From Pseudonocardia kunmingensis (GTDB lineage Bacteria; Actinomycetota; Actinomycetes; Mycobacteriales; Pseudonocardiaceae), in assembly GCF_006716445.1 (NCBI RefSeq), contig NZ_VFPA01000003.1:558001-622000 (forward strand): 64,000 nucleotides of DNA, in the 5' to 3' direction. Positions 1 through 6,835 of the stretch are shown piece by piece. The notes beneath the pieces are model-generated. The model saw nothing but the letters and a program-made list of their open reading frames with translations, was not told the origin of the DNA and searched no databases. The translations under genes were made by a program, and so were the position numbers. Every line of letters begins with the position of its first letter. Position 1 is the stretch's first letter.

Positions 1-266
1 TTGAAGACCCCGACGTGGCCCGAGGCCACCCAGACCTGGCGGGGCAGGATCACCGAGGAGTCGAGACCCACGACGTCCTCGCGGCTGGTGACCATGTACT
101 TCCACCACTGCCGCTTGAGGTTCTCCTTGAGCTCGACGCCCAAGGGCCCGTAGTCCCACGCCGACCGGGTACCGCCGTAGATCTCACCCGACGCGAAGAC
201 GAAGCCGCGGCGCTTGGCGAGCGCGACGATGGTGTCGATCTTTGCGGACGAGGGCTTGCTGGCCAC
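1..266 (-). CDS. glyQS: glycine--tRNA ligase, N-terminal part (runs off the left edge)
   Basis: The minus strand from GTG at 266 reads VASKPSSAKIDTIVALAKRR, followed by the FVFASGEIYGG and WDYGPLGVELKENLK signatures of the single-chain class II glycyl-tRNA synthetase. The enzyme charges tRNA-Gly with glycine in the cytoplasm. Only the first 88 codons are present; the rest lies left of position 1. Its place downstream of the arsR-zur and uppS-recO-era genes matches the usual actinobacterial order. The GTG start is chosen because the conserved N-terminus begins there. The family call is firm from the motifs alone. Confidence 0.93.
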   Translation of the reverse strand, partial: MASKPSSAKIDTIVALAKRRGFVFASGEIYGGTRSAWDYGPLGVELKENLKRQWWKYMVTSREDVVGLDSSVILPRQVWVASGHVGVF

Positions 267-357
267 GGGTGACTCCAGGACGACGGATGGTGAGCGCCCA
301 GCCTATCCGCCGCGCTCCACCGGGTTGCCGAGCCCCGTCCGCCCGGAGGGGTGAGAT

Positions 358-732
358 CTACTCGCCCCAGTCCAGCTGGTGCTCGGGCGTGCCGACCGCC
401 CTGCCGTGCGCGACCACCGCGGACCTGGCCACGGCGTCACCCTTGCGGTACCGGAACGCCCGCCCGGCGAAGACCACCACGCGGTCCCCGCCGACCTCGA
501 AATCGGCGTACCACCCGTCGTCCGGGAGCAGCGCGGCGGCGAGGGCCGCGGCGAGCGCGTCGGCCCGCTCCGCCGGCGCCTCGAAGTCGAGGAACGTCCA
601 CACGGGCGGCTGGCCGGGTGACGTCGACCCCGACACGTCCTCCCGCCACAGCCGCACCACCCGCAGGTCCGGGACCTCCACGACGGCCCCGGTCCGCAGG
701 CTCTCGATCAGCATCCTCCCGCGCAGCAGCAT
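358..732 (-). CDS. conserved hypothetical protein, 124 aa
   Basis: I do not recognise this small protein. The reading frame opens at ATG 732, with a second in-frame ATG at codon 7 (714). It is predicted soluble, with no signal peptide or membrane segment, and alternates charged and hydrophobic stretches (VWTFLDFEAP, WYADFEVGGDRVVVFAGRAFRY) suggesting a compact alpha/beta fold. It is divergent from the arsR gene at 800, sharing a 67-base promoter region, and tandem with glyS downstream. Codon use looks typical of its neighbours. No function can be assigned from sequence. Confidence 0.7.
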   Translation of the reverse strand: MLLRGRMLIESLRTGAVVEVPDLRVVRLWREDVSGSTSPGQPPVWTFLDFEAPAERADALAAALAAALLPDDGWYADFEVGGDRVVVFAGRAFRYRKGDAVARSAVVAHGRAVGTPEHQLDWGE

Positions 733-764
733 GCTGGGATCATGCCTCGAACCTCCTAGAAGAG

Positions 765-793
765 TTGACTTATATAAGCAGCTTCTTTAGATT
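765..793 (+). promoter_or_regulatory. leaderless promoter with palindromic operator upstream of arsR
   Basis: A -35 TTGACT (765-770) and -10 TAGATT (788-793) are separated by 17 bases. This places the transcription start at about 800, exactly on the GTG of the ArsR gene, so the mRNA is probably leaderless. A perfect 10-base palindrome CTTATATAAG (769-778) overlaps the spacer. It is markedly AT-rich for this genome and is a plausible ArsR operator. The motif reading is direct; its function is inferred. Confidence 0.6.
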
Positions 794-799
794 CCTCCC

Positions 800-1141
800 G
801 TGCACGCGTTCGACGTCCTCGGCGACCCGGTCCGGCGCCGGATCCTCGAGCTGCTGGCCGCGGGCGAGCAGAGCTCGGGGGAGGTCACCGCGGTCGTCCG
901 CGCGGAGTTCGGCATCTCCCAGCCCGCGGTGTCGCAGCACCTGAAGGTCCTGCGCGACAACGGCTTCGCCTCCGTCCGCGCGGAGGGCACGCGCCGGCTC
1001 TACGCGGTGCGGCCCGAACCGCTGCAGGACGTCGACGCGTGGCTGACCCCCTTCCGCCGGTTCTGGACGCCGCGGCTGGCGGCGCTGGCCACCGAGATCG
1101 CGCGCGGCAAGCGGGAGCGCCGCGACCAACCCGAGGAGTGA
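800..1141 (+). CDS. ArsR-family winged-helix transcriptional regulator
   Basis: A 113-residue protein with the classic ArsR winged-helix fold: LGDPVRRRILELLAAGE at the N-terminus, then the recognition helix region ISQPAVSQHLKVLRDNGF (about residues 38-55) and the wing RAEGTRRLYAVR. No cysteine or histidine metal site is visible, so it is unlikely to sense metals. It is followed after three bases by an SRPBCC/AHSA1 protein, a pairing common in actinomycetes where the regulator controls its lipid- or ligand-binding partner. The GTG start coincides with the predicted transcription start. Confidence 0.85.
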   Translation: MHAFDVLGDPVRRRILELLAAGEQSSGEVTAVVRAEFGISQPAVSQHLKVLRDNGFASVRAEGTRRLYAVRPEPLQDVDAWLTPFRRFWTPRLAALATEIARGKRERRDQPEE

Positions 1142-1144
1142 CCG

Positions 1145-1768
1145 ATGTTCGACATCGACCCCCAGATCAGCGCCGTGCAGCGGCAGGTCGGCACGACCGA
1201 GCGCGACGGCAGGGAGGCCAAGGTCGTCACGATCAGCCAGGCCTACGACACCGAGGTCGACGACCTCTGGGAGGCCTGCACGACCTCGCAGCGCCTGGCG
1301 CGCTGGTTCGCCCCCGTCTCCGGCGAGCTGCGCCTGGGCGGGCGCTACCGGATCGAGGGCAACGCCGAAGGCACGGTGCAGCGGTGCGACCCGCCGAAGA
1401 GCTTCTCGCTGACCTGGGAGTTCGGCGGCGGGGTCAGCTGGGTCGAGGTCCGCCTCTCCCCCGAGCCCGGCGGCGGGTCGCGCTTCGAGCTGGCGCACAC
1501 GGCGTACGTCGAGGAGCACTGGGAGCAGTACGGCCCGGGCGCGGTGGGGCTCGGCTACGACATGTCGCTGGCCGCACTGGCGCTGCACCTGCGCACCGGA
1601 TCGGCCGCAGGCGACCAGGAGCACGCGGGCTGGTGGGCCTCGGACGCGGGCAAGCGGTTCCTGGCCGCGGCGGGGGAGCGCTGGTACGAGGCCGACGTGG
1701 CCGGCGGCGCGCCGCCGGAGACGGCCCGCGGCGCCGCCGACCGGACCATCGCGGCCTACACCGCCTGA
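1145..1768 (+). CDS. SRPBCC (AHSA1/START-like) domain protein
   Basis: A 207-residue cytoplasmic protein with the START/AHSA1 hydrophobic-cavity fold: ISQAYDTEVDDLWEACTTSQRLARWFAPVSGELRLGGRYRIEGNAEG at the front, then FSLTWEFGGGVSWVEVRLSPE and FELAHTAYVEEHWEQYGPGAVGLGYDMSL. Members bind small hydrophobic ligands or act as stress co-chaperone-like proteins; the ligand is unknown. It starts three bases after the ArsR stop and is surely co-transcribed with it. The C-terminal third (WWASDAGKRFLAAAGERWYEADVAGG) resembles a helical extension seen in actinobacterial members. Confidence 0.82.
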   Translation: MFDIDPQISAVQRQVGTTERDGREAKVVTISQAYDTEVDDLWEACTTSQRLARWFAPVSGELRLGGRYRIEGNAEGTVQRCDPPKSFSLTWEFGGGVSWVEVRLSPEPGGGSRFELAHTAYVEEHWEQYGPGAVGLGYDMSLAALALHLRTGSAAGDQEHAGWWASDAGKRFLAAAGERWYEADVAGGAPPETARGAADRTIAAYTA

Positions 1769-1772
1769 CACC

Positions 1773-1846
1773 CGCTCGCACACCGACTCCTGCGCTGCCA
1801 CACCGACTGCAATCGGTGTGCGAGCGCAGCGATCGGTGTGTCAGCG
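1773..1846. repeat. nested palindromic repeat, CACACCGA family, copy 1
   Basis: Intergenic DNA between the SRPBCC gene and the next gene carries two CACACCGA and two TCGGTGTG units in a nested inverted arrangement. The outer 14-base arms are CGCTCGCACACCGA (1773-1786) and its exact complement (1813-1826), with an inner hairpin at 1799-1820. A closely similar copy lies at 46284-46357. It may act as a terminator or be a REP-type extragenic palindrome. Confidence 0.75.
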
Positions 1847-1866
1847 TGCTCTGGCACGCTCGCCGC

Positions 1867-3048
1867 GTGCCTCCCCGTCGCATCGACGCCGCCGAGCGGC
1901 GTGCCCGCCTCGCCGCCCGACACCGGCTCACCCCGGCCGGGCGCACCGACGACGTCGTCGCGATCGCCGACGACCTGGCCGGGCTGCACTCGACCGATCC
2001 CGTGACGGTGCACCTGTCCGCCGCGGCGCGCATGCGCCACCCGCGGCTGCCCGCGGTGGACGAGGCGCTCTACTCCGAGCGCACGCTCCTGCGCCACCAC
2101 GCGATGCGCCGCACGCTGTGGGTCCTCGGCGCCGAGCTCGCCCGGGCGGCGCACCACGCGTCCACGGTCACACTGCTGGCACGGCAGCGCACGCTGCTGC
2201 TCGACGCCGTCGCCGGCGCCGGGCTGGGGCCCGATCCCGAGCGCTGGGTCGCCGCCGCGACCGACGAGATCCTCGCCGTGCTCGCCGCCGAGGGTCCGCT
2301 GAGCGCCCGGGAGCTGGGCACGCGGGTGCCGCACCTCGCGGTGCCGCTCACGATCGGCAGCGGCCGGCAGGTTTCCGTCCAGTCCGCGCACACCCGCGTG
2401 CTGCTGGTGCTGGGGTTCGAGGGCCGCGTGCTGCGCGCCCGCCCGACCGGCACGTGGATCAACGGGCAGTACCGGTGGGCGGCGGCGAGCGCGTGGGCGC
2501 CGGAGTTCGCCGCCCCGCTCGACCCGCCGGTCGCCGCGGCCGCCCTCGCCCGCTCCTGGCTGCGCGCGTTCGGCCCCGGCACCCGTGCCGACGTGGCGTG
2601 GTGGACCGGCTGGACGGTCGCCACCACGAAGCGCGCCCTCGCCGACGTCGGCGCGGTGGAGGTCGCGCTCGACGAGGGACCGGGCCACGTGCTGCCCGAC
2701 GACGTCGACCCGGCCGGCCCGGCGGAGCCGTTCGTGGCGCTGCTGCCCGGGCTCGACCCGTCCACGATGGGCTGGAAGCAGCGCGCGTTCCACCTCGACC
2801 CGGCCCACGTGCCGCTGCTGTTCGACCGCAACGGCAACGGCGGCCCGACCGTCTGGGTCGACGGCCGCATCGTCGGGGGCTGGGTGCAGCGCGCGGACGG
2901 CACGCTGGCCGTCCGGGTGCTGGAGGACGTGGGCGCCGAGCGGATGACGGAGATCGAGGAGGCCGCCCACGCACTGGAGACCCTGCTGGGCGAGGTCCGC
3001 TTCACACCCCGCTTCCCCGCTCCCCTCCAGACCGAACTACGCCGATGA
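1867..3048 (+). CDS. winged-helix DNA-binding protein of the AlkZ/YcaQ (HTH_42) family
   Basis: A 393-residue protein with the tandem winged-helix architecture of the family that includes the AlkZ and YcaQ DNA glycosylases. Diagnostic stretches are LAGLHSTDPVTVHLSAAARM, YSERTLLRHHAMRRTLWVLG, GPLSARELGTRVPHLAVP and the C-terminal FHLDPAHVPLLFDRNGNGGPTVWVDGRIVGGWVQ. In AlkZ a glutamine pair (QxQ) catalyses base excision; at the equivalent site this protein reads HST, so catalysis is uncertain. Start chosen at GTG 1867, just after the palindromic repeat. It stands alone, convergent with the next gene. Confidence 0.78.
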   Translation: MPPRRIDAAERRARLAARHRLTPAGRTDDVVAIADDLAGLHSTDPVTVHLSAAARMRHPRLPAVDEALYSERTLLRHHAMRRTLWVLGAELARAAHHASTVTLLARQRTLLLDAVAGAGLGPDPERWVAAATDEILAVLAAEGPLSARELGTRVPHLAVPLTIGSGRQVSVQSAHTRVLLVLGFEGRVLRARPTGTWINGQYRWAAASAWAPEFAAPLDPPVAAAALARSWLRAFGPGTRADVAWWTGWTVATTKRALADVGAVEVALDEGPGHVLPDDVDPAGPAEPFVALLPGLDPSTMGWKQRAFHLDPAHVPLLFDRNGNGGPTVWVDGRIVGGWVQRADGTLAVRVLEDVGAERMTEIEEAAHALETLLGEVRFTPRFPAPLQTELRR

Positions 3049-3058
3049 CCGCGGGGCG

Positions 3059-3373
3059 TCAGGCGCGGAGGCTCTCGTGCTGCTCCACCGCGCCGGCCCT
3101 CGCCTCCAGCAGCGTCTCGAACGTCGCGGGCTCATCGGCGTCCGCCTCCGACAGCAGCGGCACCACGTGCTCGCGCACCGGGAACGGCGAGAGCGCCCGG
3201 CGGTAGGCGTCCACCGAGGCGAACCGGACGGTGAGCACCCAGCGGTCCGGCTCGTCCACCGAGCGCCCCAGCTCGCCCCCGAGGCACCCGTCCGCCGCGG
3301 TGAGCAGCTCCAGCGCCGTGCGGGCGCGCACGAGGAGATCGGGGGTCGTGGCGAACCGGCAGACGAGCAGCAC
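3059..3373 (-). CDS. antibiotic biosynthesis monooxygenase-like (ABM) protein
   Basis: A 104-residue protein with the dimeric ferredoxin-like pattern of ABM-domain proteins: MLLVCRFATTPDLLVRARTALELLTAADGCLGGELGRSVDEPDRWVLTVRFASVDAYRRALSPFPVREHVVPLLSEADADEP can be read as beta-alpha-beta-beta-alpha-beta. Family members range from quinone-forming monooxygenases to haem-degrading enzymes, so the substrate is open. It is cytoplasmic. It is convergent with the AlkZ-like gene (10-base gap) and divergent from the smtB-like regulator, and appears monocistronic. Confidence 0.6.
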   Translation of the reverse strand: MLLVCRFATTPDLLVRARTALELLTAADGCLGGELGRSVDEPDRWVLTVRFASVDAYRRALSPFPVREHVVPLLSEADADEPATFETLLEARAGAVEQHESLRA

Positions 3374-3470
3374 ACCCCCAGCCTTCCAGCACGCGCCTAC
3401 GATGGAGGCGCGGCCCGGACGGACGAAGCACCGGGGGGCGTGGCCGCCGCTCCCGGGGATGGGGACGCCG

Positions 3471-3875
3471 ATGTCGATCGTCGCAGGTACCGGGCCCGCC
3501 GGTCCGGCTGCCGCCGACGGCGGGCTACCCGCCGACGATCACGTCGAGCACGTCGACGGGCACACCGCCGCCACCCCGGCTCCGGTGCGCACCCCGCGCA
3601 CGCTGGCCGCCGCAGGCGACCTGCTGCGGGCGCTGGCCGCGCCCGTGCGCATCGCGGTGGTGCTGCAGCTGCTGGAGTCCGACCGCTGCGTGCACGACCT
3701 CGTCGACGCGCTGGGCGTCGCGCAGCCGCTGATCAGCCAGCACCTGCGGGTGCTGAAGTCGGCGGGCGTGGTGCGGGGCGAGCGCCGCGGGCGCGAAGTG
3801 GTGTACTCGCTGGTGGACGACCACCTGGCGCACATCGTGGTCGACGCGGTCGCACACGTGGAGGAGGGCCGATGA
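3471..3875 (+). CDS. zinc-sensing ArsR/SmtB-type repressor
   Basis: A 134-residue winged-helix protein. The recognition region is LGVAQPLISQHLRVLKSAGVVRGERRGREVVYSLV, and the C-terminal helix carries the alpha-5 metal motif DxHx10HxxE (DDHLAHIVVDAVAHVEE), the zinc site of SmtB. It overlaps the start of zur by four bases (ATGA), reproducing the smtB-zur (Rv2358-furB) operon known in mycobacteria, where the SmtB-type protein represses the operon at low zinc. ATG 3471 is preferred over far-upstream frame extensions; the first 40 residues are low-complexity. Confidence 0.88.
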   Translation: MSIVAGTGPAGPAAADGGLPADDHVEHVDGHTAATPAPVRTPRTLAAAGDLLRALAAPVRIAVVLQLLESDRCVHDLVDALGVAQPLISQHLRVLKSAGVVRGERRGREVVYSLVDDHLAHIVVDAVAHVEEGR

Positions 3876-4300
3876 ACACGAGCACGGACGGGCAGGCGCC
3901 CACCACGCGCGCGCTGCGCGCCACGCGGCAGCGGGCCGCGGTGTCGGCCCTGCTGGACCGGCTGGAGGACTTCCGCTCGGCCCAGGAGATCCACGAGGAG
4001 CTGCGCCGCACCGGTGAGGGCATCGGGCTCACCACGGTCTACCGCACGTTGCAGACGCTCGCCGACGGCGGCGAGGTCGACGTCCTGCGCACCGGCTCCG
4101 GCGAGGCCGTCTACCGCCGCTGCGCCACCGCGGAGCACCACCACCACCTCGTGTGCCGCCGCTGCGGCCACACCGTGGAGATCGAGGGGCCGGCCGTGGA
4201 GACCTGGGCGCAGCGCGTGGCCGAGGCGCACGGGTTCGTGGAGCTGAGCCACACGGCCGAGGTGTTCGGACTCTGCAAGGAGTGCGGCACAGCCCGCTGA
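3872..4300 (+). CDS. zur: Fur-family zinc uptake regulator
   Basis: A 142-residue Fur-family repressor. The DNA-binding domain spans about residues 10-80 (TRQRAAVSALLDRLEDFRSAQEIHEEL, GIGLTTVYRTLQTLADGGEVDVL). The dimerisation domain holds the HHHHLVCRRCGH histidine-cysteine cluster and the second CKECG pair, which form the structural zinc site of Zur proteins. It is coupled by a 4-base overlap to an SmtB-type zinc sensor, which supports Zur rather than Fur or PerR. It would repress zinc import genes and alternative ribosomal protein genes when zinc is plentiful; no target site is evident in this window. Confidence 0.9.
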   Translation: MNTSTDGQAPTTRALRATRQRAAVSALLDRLEDFRSAQEIHEELRRTGEGIGLTTVYRTLQTLADGGEVDVLRTGSGEAVYRRCATAEHHHHLVCRRCGHTVEIEGPAVETWAQRVAEAHGFVELSHTAEVFGLCKECGTAR

Positions 4301-4440
4301 CGCTCCCGGTCGCGGAACGGGATTCGCCGCATGCGGGGGCGGTAGCCGAACGGAGGAAGGCGGCGAAAGAACCTGGACCCGACCGGCCGGCTGCGGGAGC
4401 ATCGGAGGCAGCCGAACCGGAGGAAGGGGATGACCTGCCG

Positions 4441-4635
4441 ATGGAGGCACGAACGGGCGACCACATCGTCGTGGAGGGCACCGTCGTCGACCAGGGGCGC
4501 CGCGAGGGCGAGGTCCTCGAGGTGATCGGCTCCGGTGACCGCACGTGCTACCGGGTGCGCTGGCACGACGGGCACGAATCGATCTTCCAGCCCGGCCCCG
4601 GCGCGCACGTGGCGCCGGATGCCCGGGGTGGATGA
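4441..4635 (+). CDS. DUF1918 small protein
   Basis: A 64-residue protein beginning MEARTGDHIVVEG and continuing REGEVLEVIGSGDRTCYRVRWHDGHESIFQPGPGAHVAP. This is the signature of DUF1918, a small SH3-like beta-barrel domain widespread in actinomycetes and of unknown function. The 140 bases upstream hold two near-identical copies of a CGGAGGAAGG-type purine-rich stretch; the second lies just before the start and serves as ribosome binding site. It stands between zur and the convergent YbjN-like gene and appears monocistronic. Confidence 0.82.
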   Translation: MEARTGDHIVVEGTVVDQGRREGEVLEVIGSGDRTCYRVRWHDGHESIFQPGPGAHVAPDARGG

Positions 4636-4656
4636 CAGACCCTGATCTGTCCTCGC

Positions 4657-5058
4657 CTACTCCGGGACCAGCGCGGCCCGGAGGGTGGAGGCGCCGCTCA
4701 CCACGAGCATCAGCAGGGTGCCCATCGCCTTCTCGTCCAGCCCCACCGCCGGGAAGGCGTAGCGCCAGGTGACGTCCCAACCCGCCTCGCCGCGGATCAC
4801 CCGCGGGGTGCCGAACAGGCCCTCCCCCACGCCCATCGCCACCTGCGTGGGCACGTCCGACTCCGCGGGCAGGTCCCAGGCCACCACGCACGTCAGGTTG
4901 AGGACCGGGAGGCCCTCCTCCAGCTCCATGCCCTGCAGCGCGCAGACGACGCCGCCGTGGGCGAAGGTCAGCGCGCCGTCCTCGTCGGCGGTGACGTCGT
5001 GGAAGCGCTCCAGCGCCGCCTTCGCGACGGCGAGCATCTGCGGGATGGTCTCGGTCAC
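4657..5058 (-). CDS. YbjN-like domain protein
   Basis: A 133-residue protein (VTETIPQMLAVAKAALERFHDVTADEDGALTFAHGGVVCALQGMELEEGLPVLNLTCVVAWDL...) with the alternating beta pattern of the YbjN / type III secretion chaperone-like family found downstream of actinobacterial uppS. It is soluble and cytoplasmic, probably a small dimeric chaperone-like protein; the partner is unknown. The GTG start overlaps the uppS stop as GTGA (5055-5058), so translation is coupled. That overlap decides the start. Confidence 0.75.
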   Translation of the reverse strand: MTETIPQMLAVAKAALERFHDVTADEDGALTFAHGGVVCALQGMELEEGLPVLNLTCVVAWDLPAESDVPTQVAMGVGEGLFGTPRVIRGEAGWDVTWRYAFPAVGLDEKAMGTLLMLVVSGASTLRAALVPE

Positions 5059-5972
5059 GATGCGGCTCCAGGAGTGTCGGTGTGGATGCTCGGCCCCGAC
5101 AAGCGAGCCTCGGTGTGGATGCTCGGCCCCGACAAGCGAGCCTCGGTGTGGATGCTCGGCCCCGACAAGCGAGCCTCGGTGTGGATGCTCGGCCCCGACA
5201 AGCGAGCCTCGGCAGCGCCCCCGAAGCGGCGGTCCCGGCGGGCGTAGATCTCGATCGCCTCCCACAGGTGGCGCCGGTCGAAGTCGGGGAAGAGCGTGTC
5301 GAGGAACACCATCTCGGCGTAGGCCGACTGCCAGAGCAGGAAGTTCGACGTGCGCTGCTCGCCCGACGAGCGCACGAACAGGTCGACGTCGGGCATGTCC
5401 GGCTCGTCGAGGTGCCGGGCGATCATCCGCTCGTCGATCTTGTCGGGGTTGATCCGGCCCTCGGCGGCGAGGCGGGCCACCTGCTTGACCGCGTCGGCGA
5501 TCTCGGCGCGCCCGCCGTAGTTGACGCACAGGGTGACCGTCAGCCCCGGGTTGTCCTTCGTCCGCTCCTCGGCGACCTCGAGCTCCTTGATCACCGAGCG
5601 CCACAGCCGCGGGCGCCGCCCCGCCCAGCGCACGCGCACGCCCATCGCGTCCATCTCGTCGACGCGGCGGCGGATCACGTCGCGGTTGAAGCCCATGAGG
5701 AAGCGCACCTCGTCGGGGCTGCGCTTCCAGTTCTCGGTGGAGAAGGCGTAGACCGAGAGCCACCGGACCCCGATGTCGATCGACCCGCGCACCACGTCCA
5801 TGAACGCGGCCTCACCGCGGCGGTGGCCCTCGACGCGGGGCAGGCCGCGGGCGTTGGCCCAGCGGCCGTTACCGTCCATCACCAGCGCGACGTGCCGCGG
5901 CACCAGCTCCCGCGGGATCGCCGGCGGTCGCGCGCCGGACGGGTGCGGCGACGGGGGCTGGAACCGGGTCAC
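5055..5972 (-). CDS. uppS: isoprenyl transferase (cis-prenyl diphosphate synthase) with repeat-built C-terminal tail
   Basis: Elongates allylic diphosphates with isopentenyl diphosphate to make the polyprenyl carrier for cell-wall synthesis at the membrane. The family core is complete: VMDGNGRWAN with catalytic Asp33, YAFSTENWKRS, and RSSGEQRTSNFLLWQSAYAEMVF. The core ends near residue 254. Residues 255-298 are four perfect copies of EARLSGPSIHT, encoded by a 33-base tandem repeat, followed by DTPGAAS. Family members normally end at the core, so this tail is an addition. GTG start at 5972. It is translationally coupled to the YbjN-like gene, and recO, its usual neighbour, is 13 kb away. Confidence 0.93.
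   Translation of the reverse strand: MTRFQPPSPHPSGARPPAIPRELVPRHVALVMDGNGRWANARGLPRVEGHRRGEAAFMDVVRGSIDIGVRWLSVYAFSTENWKRSPDEVRFLMGFNRDVIRRRVDEMDAMGVRVRWAGRRPRLWRSVIKELEVAEERTKDNPGLTVTLCVNYGGRAEIADAVKQVARLAAEGRINPDKIDERMIARHLDEPDMPDVDLFVRSSGEQRTSNFLLWQSAYAEMVFLDTLFPDFDRRHLWEAIEIYARRDRRFGGAAEARLSGPSIHTEARLSGPSIHTEARLSGPSIHTEARLSGPSIHTDTPGAAS
5077..5208. repeat. four perfect 33-base tandem repeats inside the uppS 3' end
   Basis: Four identical 33-base units start at 5077, 5110, 5143 and 5176, with a partial TCGG at 5209. Each unit contains GCTCG...CGAGC arms that could form a small hairpin. The unit length is a multiple of three, so copy-number change keeps the uppS frame. The lack of divergence between units points to recent expansion or ongoing slippage. 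Confidence 0.95.
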
Positions 5973-6068
5973 GGGGCCACCCTAAGGGCCGGGGTGCGGG
6001 AAACCTCAGGGTGCCTGCGGCGATCACCCCACTCCGGGCACACCGCCCGAGCCTCTAGCGTGGAGGCC

Positions 6069-6830
6069 ATGACCGCCACCGCCCCAGAGCTGGACGGGAT
6101 CGTCGGTTGGGTCGTCGACCTCATGGAGGCGCTCGGCGCCCCGGGCGTCGGCCTCGCGATCGCACTCGAGAACCTGTTCCCCCCGCTGCCCAGCGAGGTC
6201 TTCCTGCCGTTGGCCGGCTTCGCCGCCGCGCGGGGTGATCTGAGCCTGGTCGCCGCGATCGTCTGGACGACGATCGGCTCCGTCGTCGGCGCGCTCGCGC
6301 TGTACGGGCTCGGCGCCGCGCTCGGCCGCGACCGGCTGCGCGCGATCGTCGACCGGATGCCGCTCGTGGACCTCGCCGACCTCGACAAGGGCGAGGCGTG
6401 GTTCGCCCGGCACGGCCCGAAGGCGGTGTTCTTCGGGCGGATGGTGCCGATCGTGCGCAGCATGATCTCGGTGCCCGCGGGCGTCGAGCGGATGAGCATC
6501 GTGCTGTTCCTCGTGCTCACCACGGCCGGCAGCCTCATCTGGAACTCCGTGTTCGTGCTCGCCGGGTACTTCCTCGGGGAGAACTGGCACATCGTCGAGG
6601 GCTACGCGGGCATCCTCTCGAAGGCGGTGCTCGCGGCGGCCGTGATCGCCGTCGTCGTGTTCGTGGCGCGCCGGATCGCCCGCAGGCGCCGGGCCGTGCC
6701 GGTCGACGACGCCCCCACGGAGCGGATCCCGGTGGTGCCCACGCAGGCCCCGCAGCCCAGGCCGGGCGCGGGCGACGTCACCGAGCGGATGCCGGCCGTC
6801 CCCCGGGACGCGCCCCCGCCGCCCCGGTAG
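6069..6830 (+). CDS. DedA/SNARE-associated family membrane protein
   Basis: A 253-residue integral membrane protein of the DedA family, implicated elsewhere in lipid-carrier flipping and envelope homeostasis. Seen are the LENLFPPLPSEVFLPLAGFAA motif (about 35-55), GSVVGALALYGLGAALGRDRL, the FFGRMVPIVRSMISVPAGVERM signature, and hydrophobic spans near 70-95, 150-170 and 185-205. A basic stretch RRIARRRR follows, then a cytoplasmic proline-rich tail with a twofold repeat (TERIPVVPTQAP / TERMPAVPRDAP). It is divergent from uppS, which fits a role in undecaprenyl-type carrier biology, but that link is inference. It ends 5 bases from the convergent DUF4091 gene. Confidence 0.85.
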   Translation: MTATAPELDGIVGWVVDLMEALGAPGVGLAIALENLFPPLPSEVFLPLAGFAAARGDLSLVAAIVWTTIGSVVGALALYGLGAALGRDRLRAIVDRMPLVDLADLDKGEAWFARHGPKAVFFGRMVPIVRSMISVPAGVERMSIVLFLVLTTAGSLIWNSVFVLAGYFLGENWHIVEGYAGILSKAVLAAAVIAVVVFVARRIARRRRAVPVDDAPTERIPVVPTQAPQPRPGAGDVTERMPAVPRDAPPPPR

Positions 6831-6835
6831 CCGGG

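Noticed and set aside
5077..5208. Possible CRISPR array or integron-like repeat
   Set aside because: The 33-base units are directly adjacent with no spacers and lie in frame within uppS; no cas genes are nearby.
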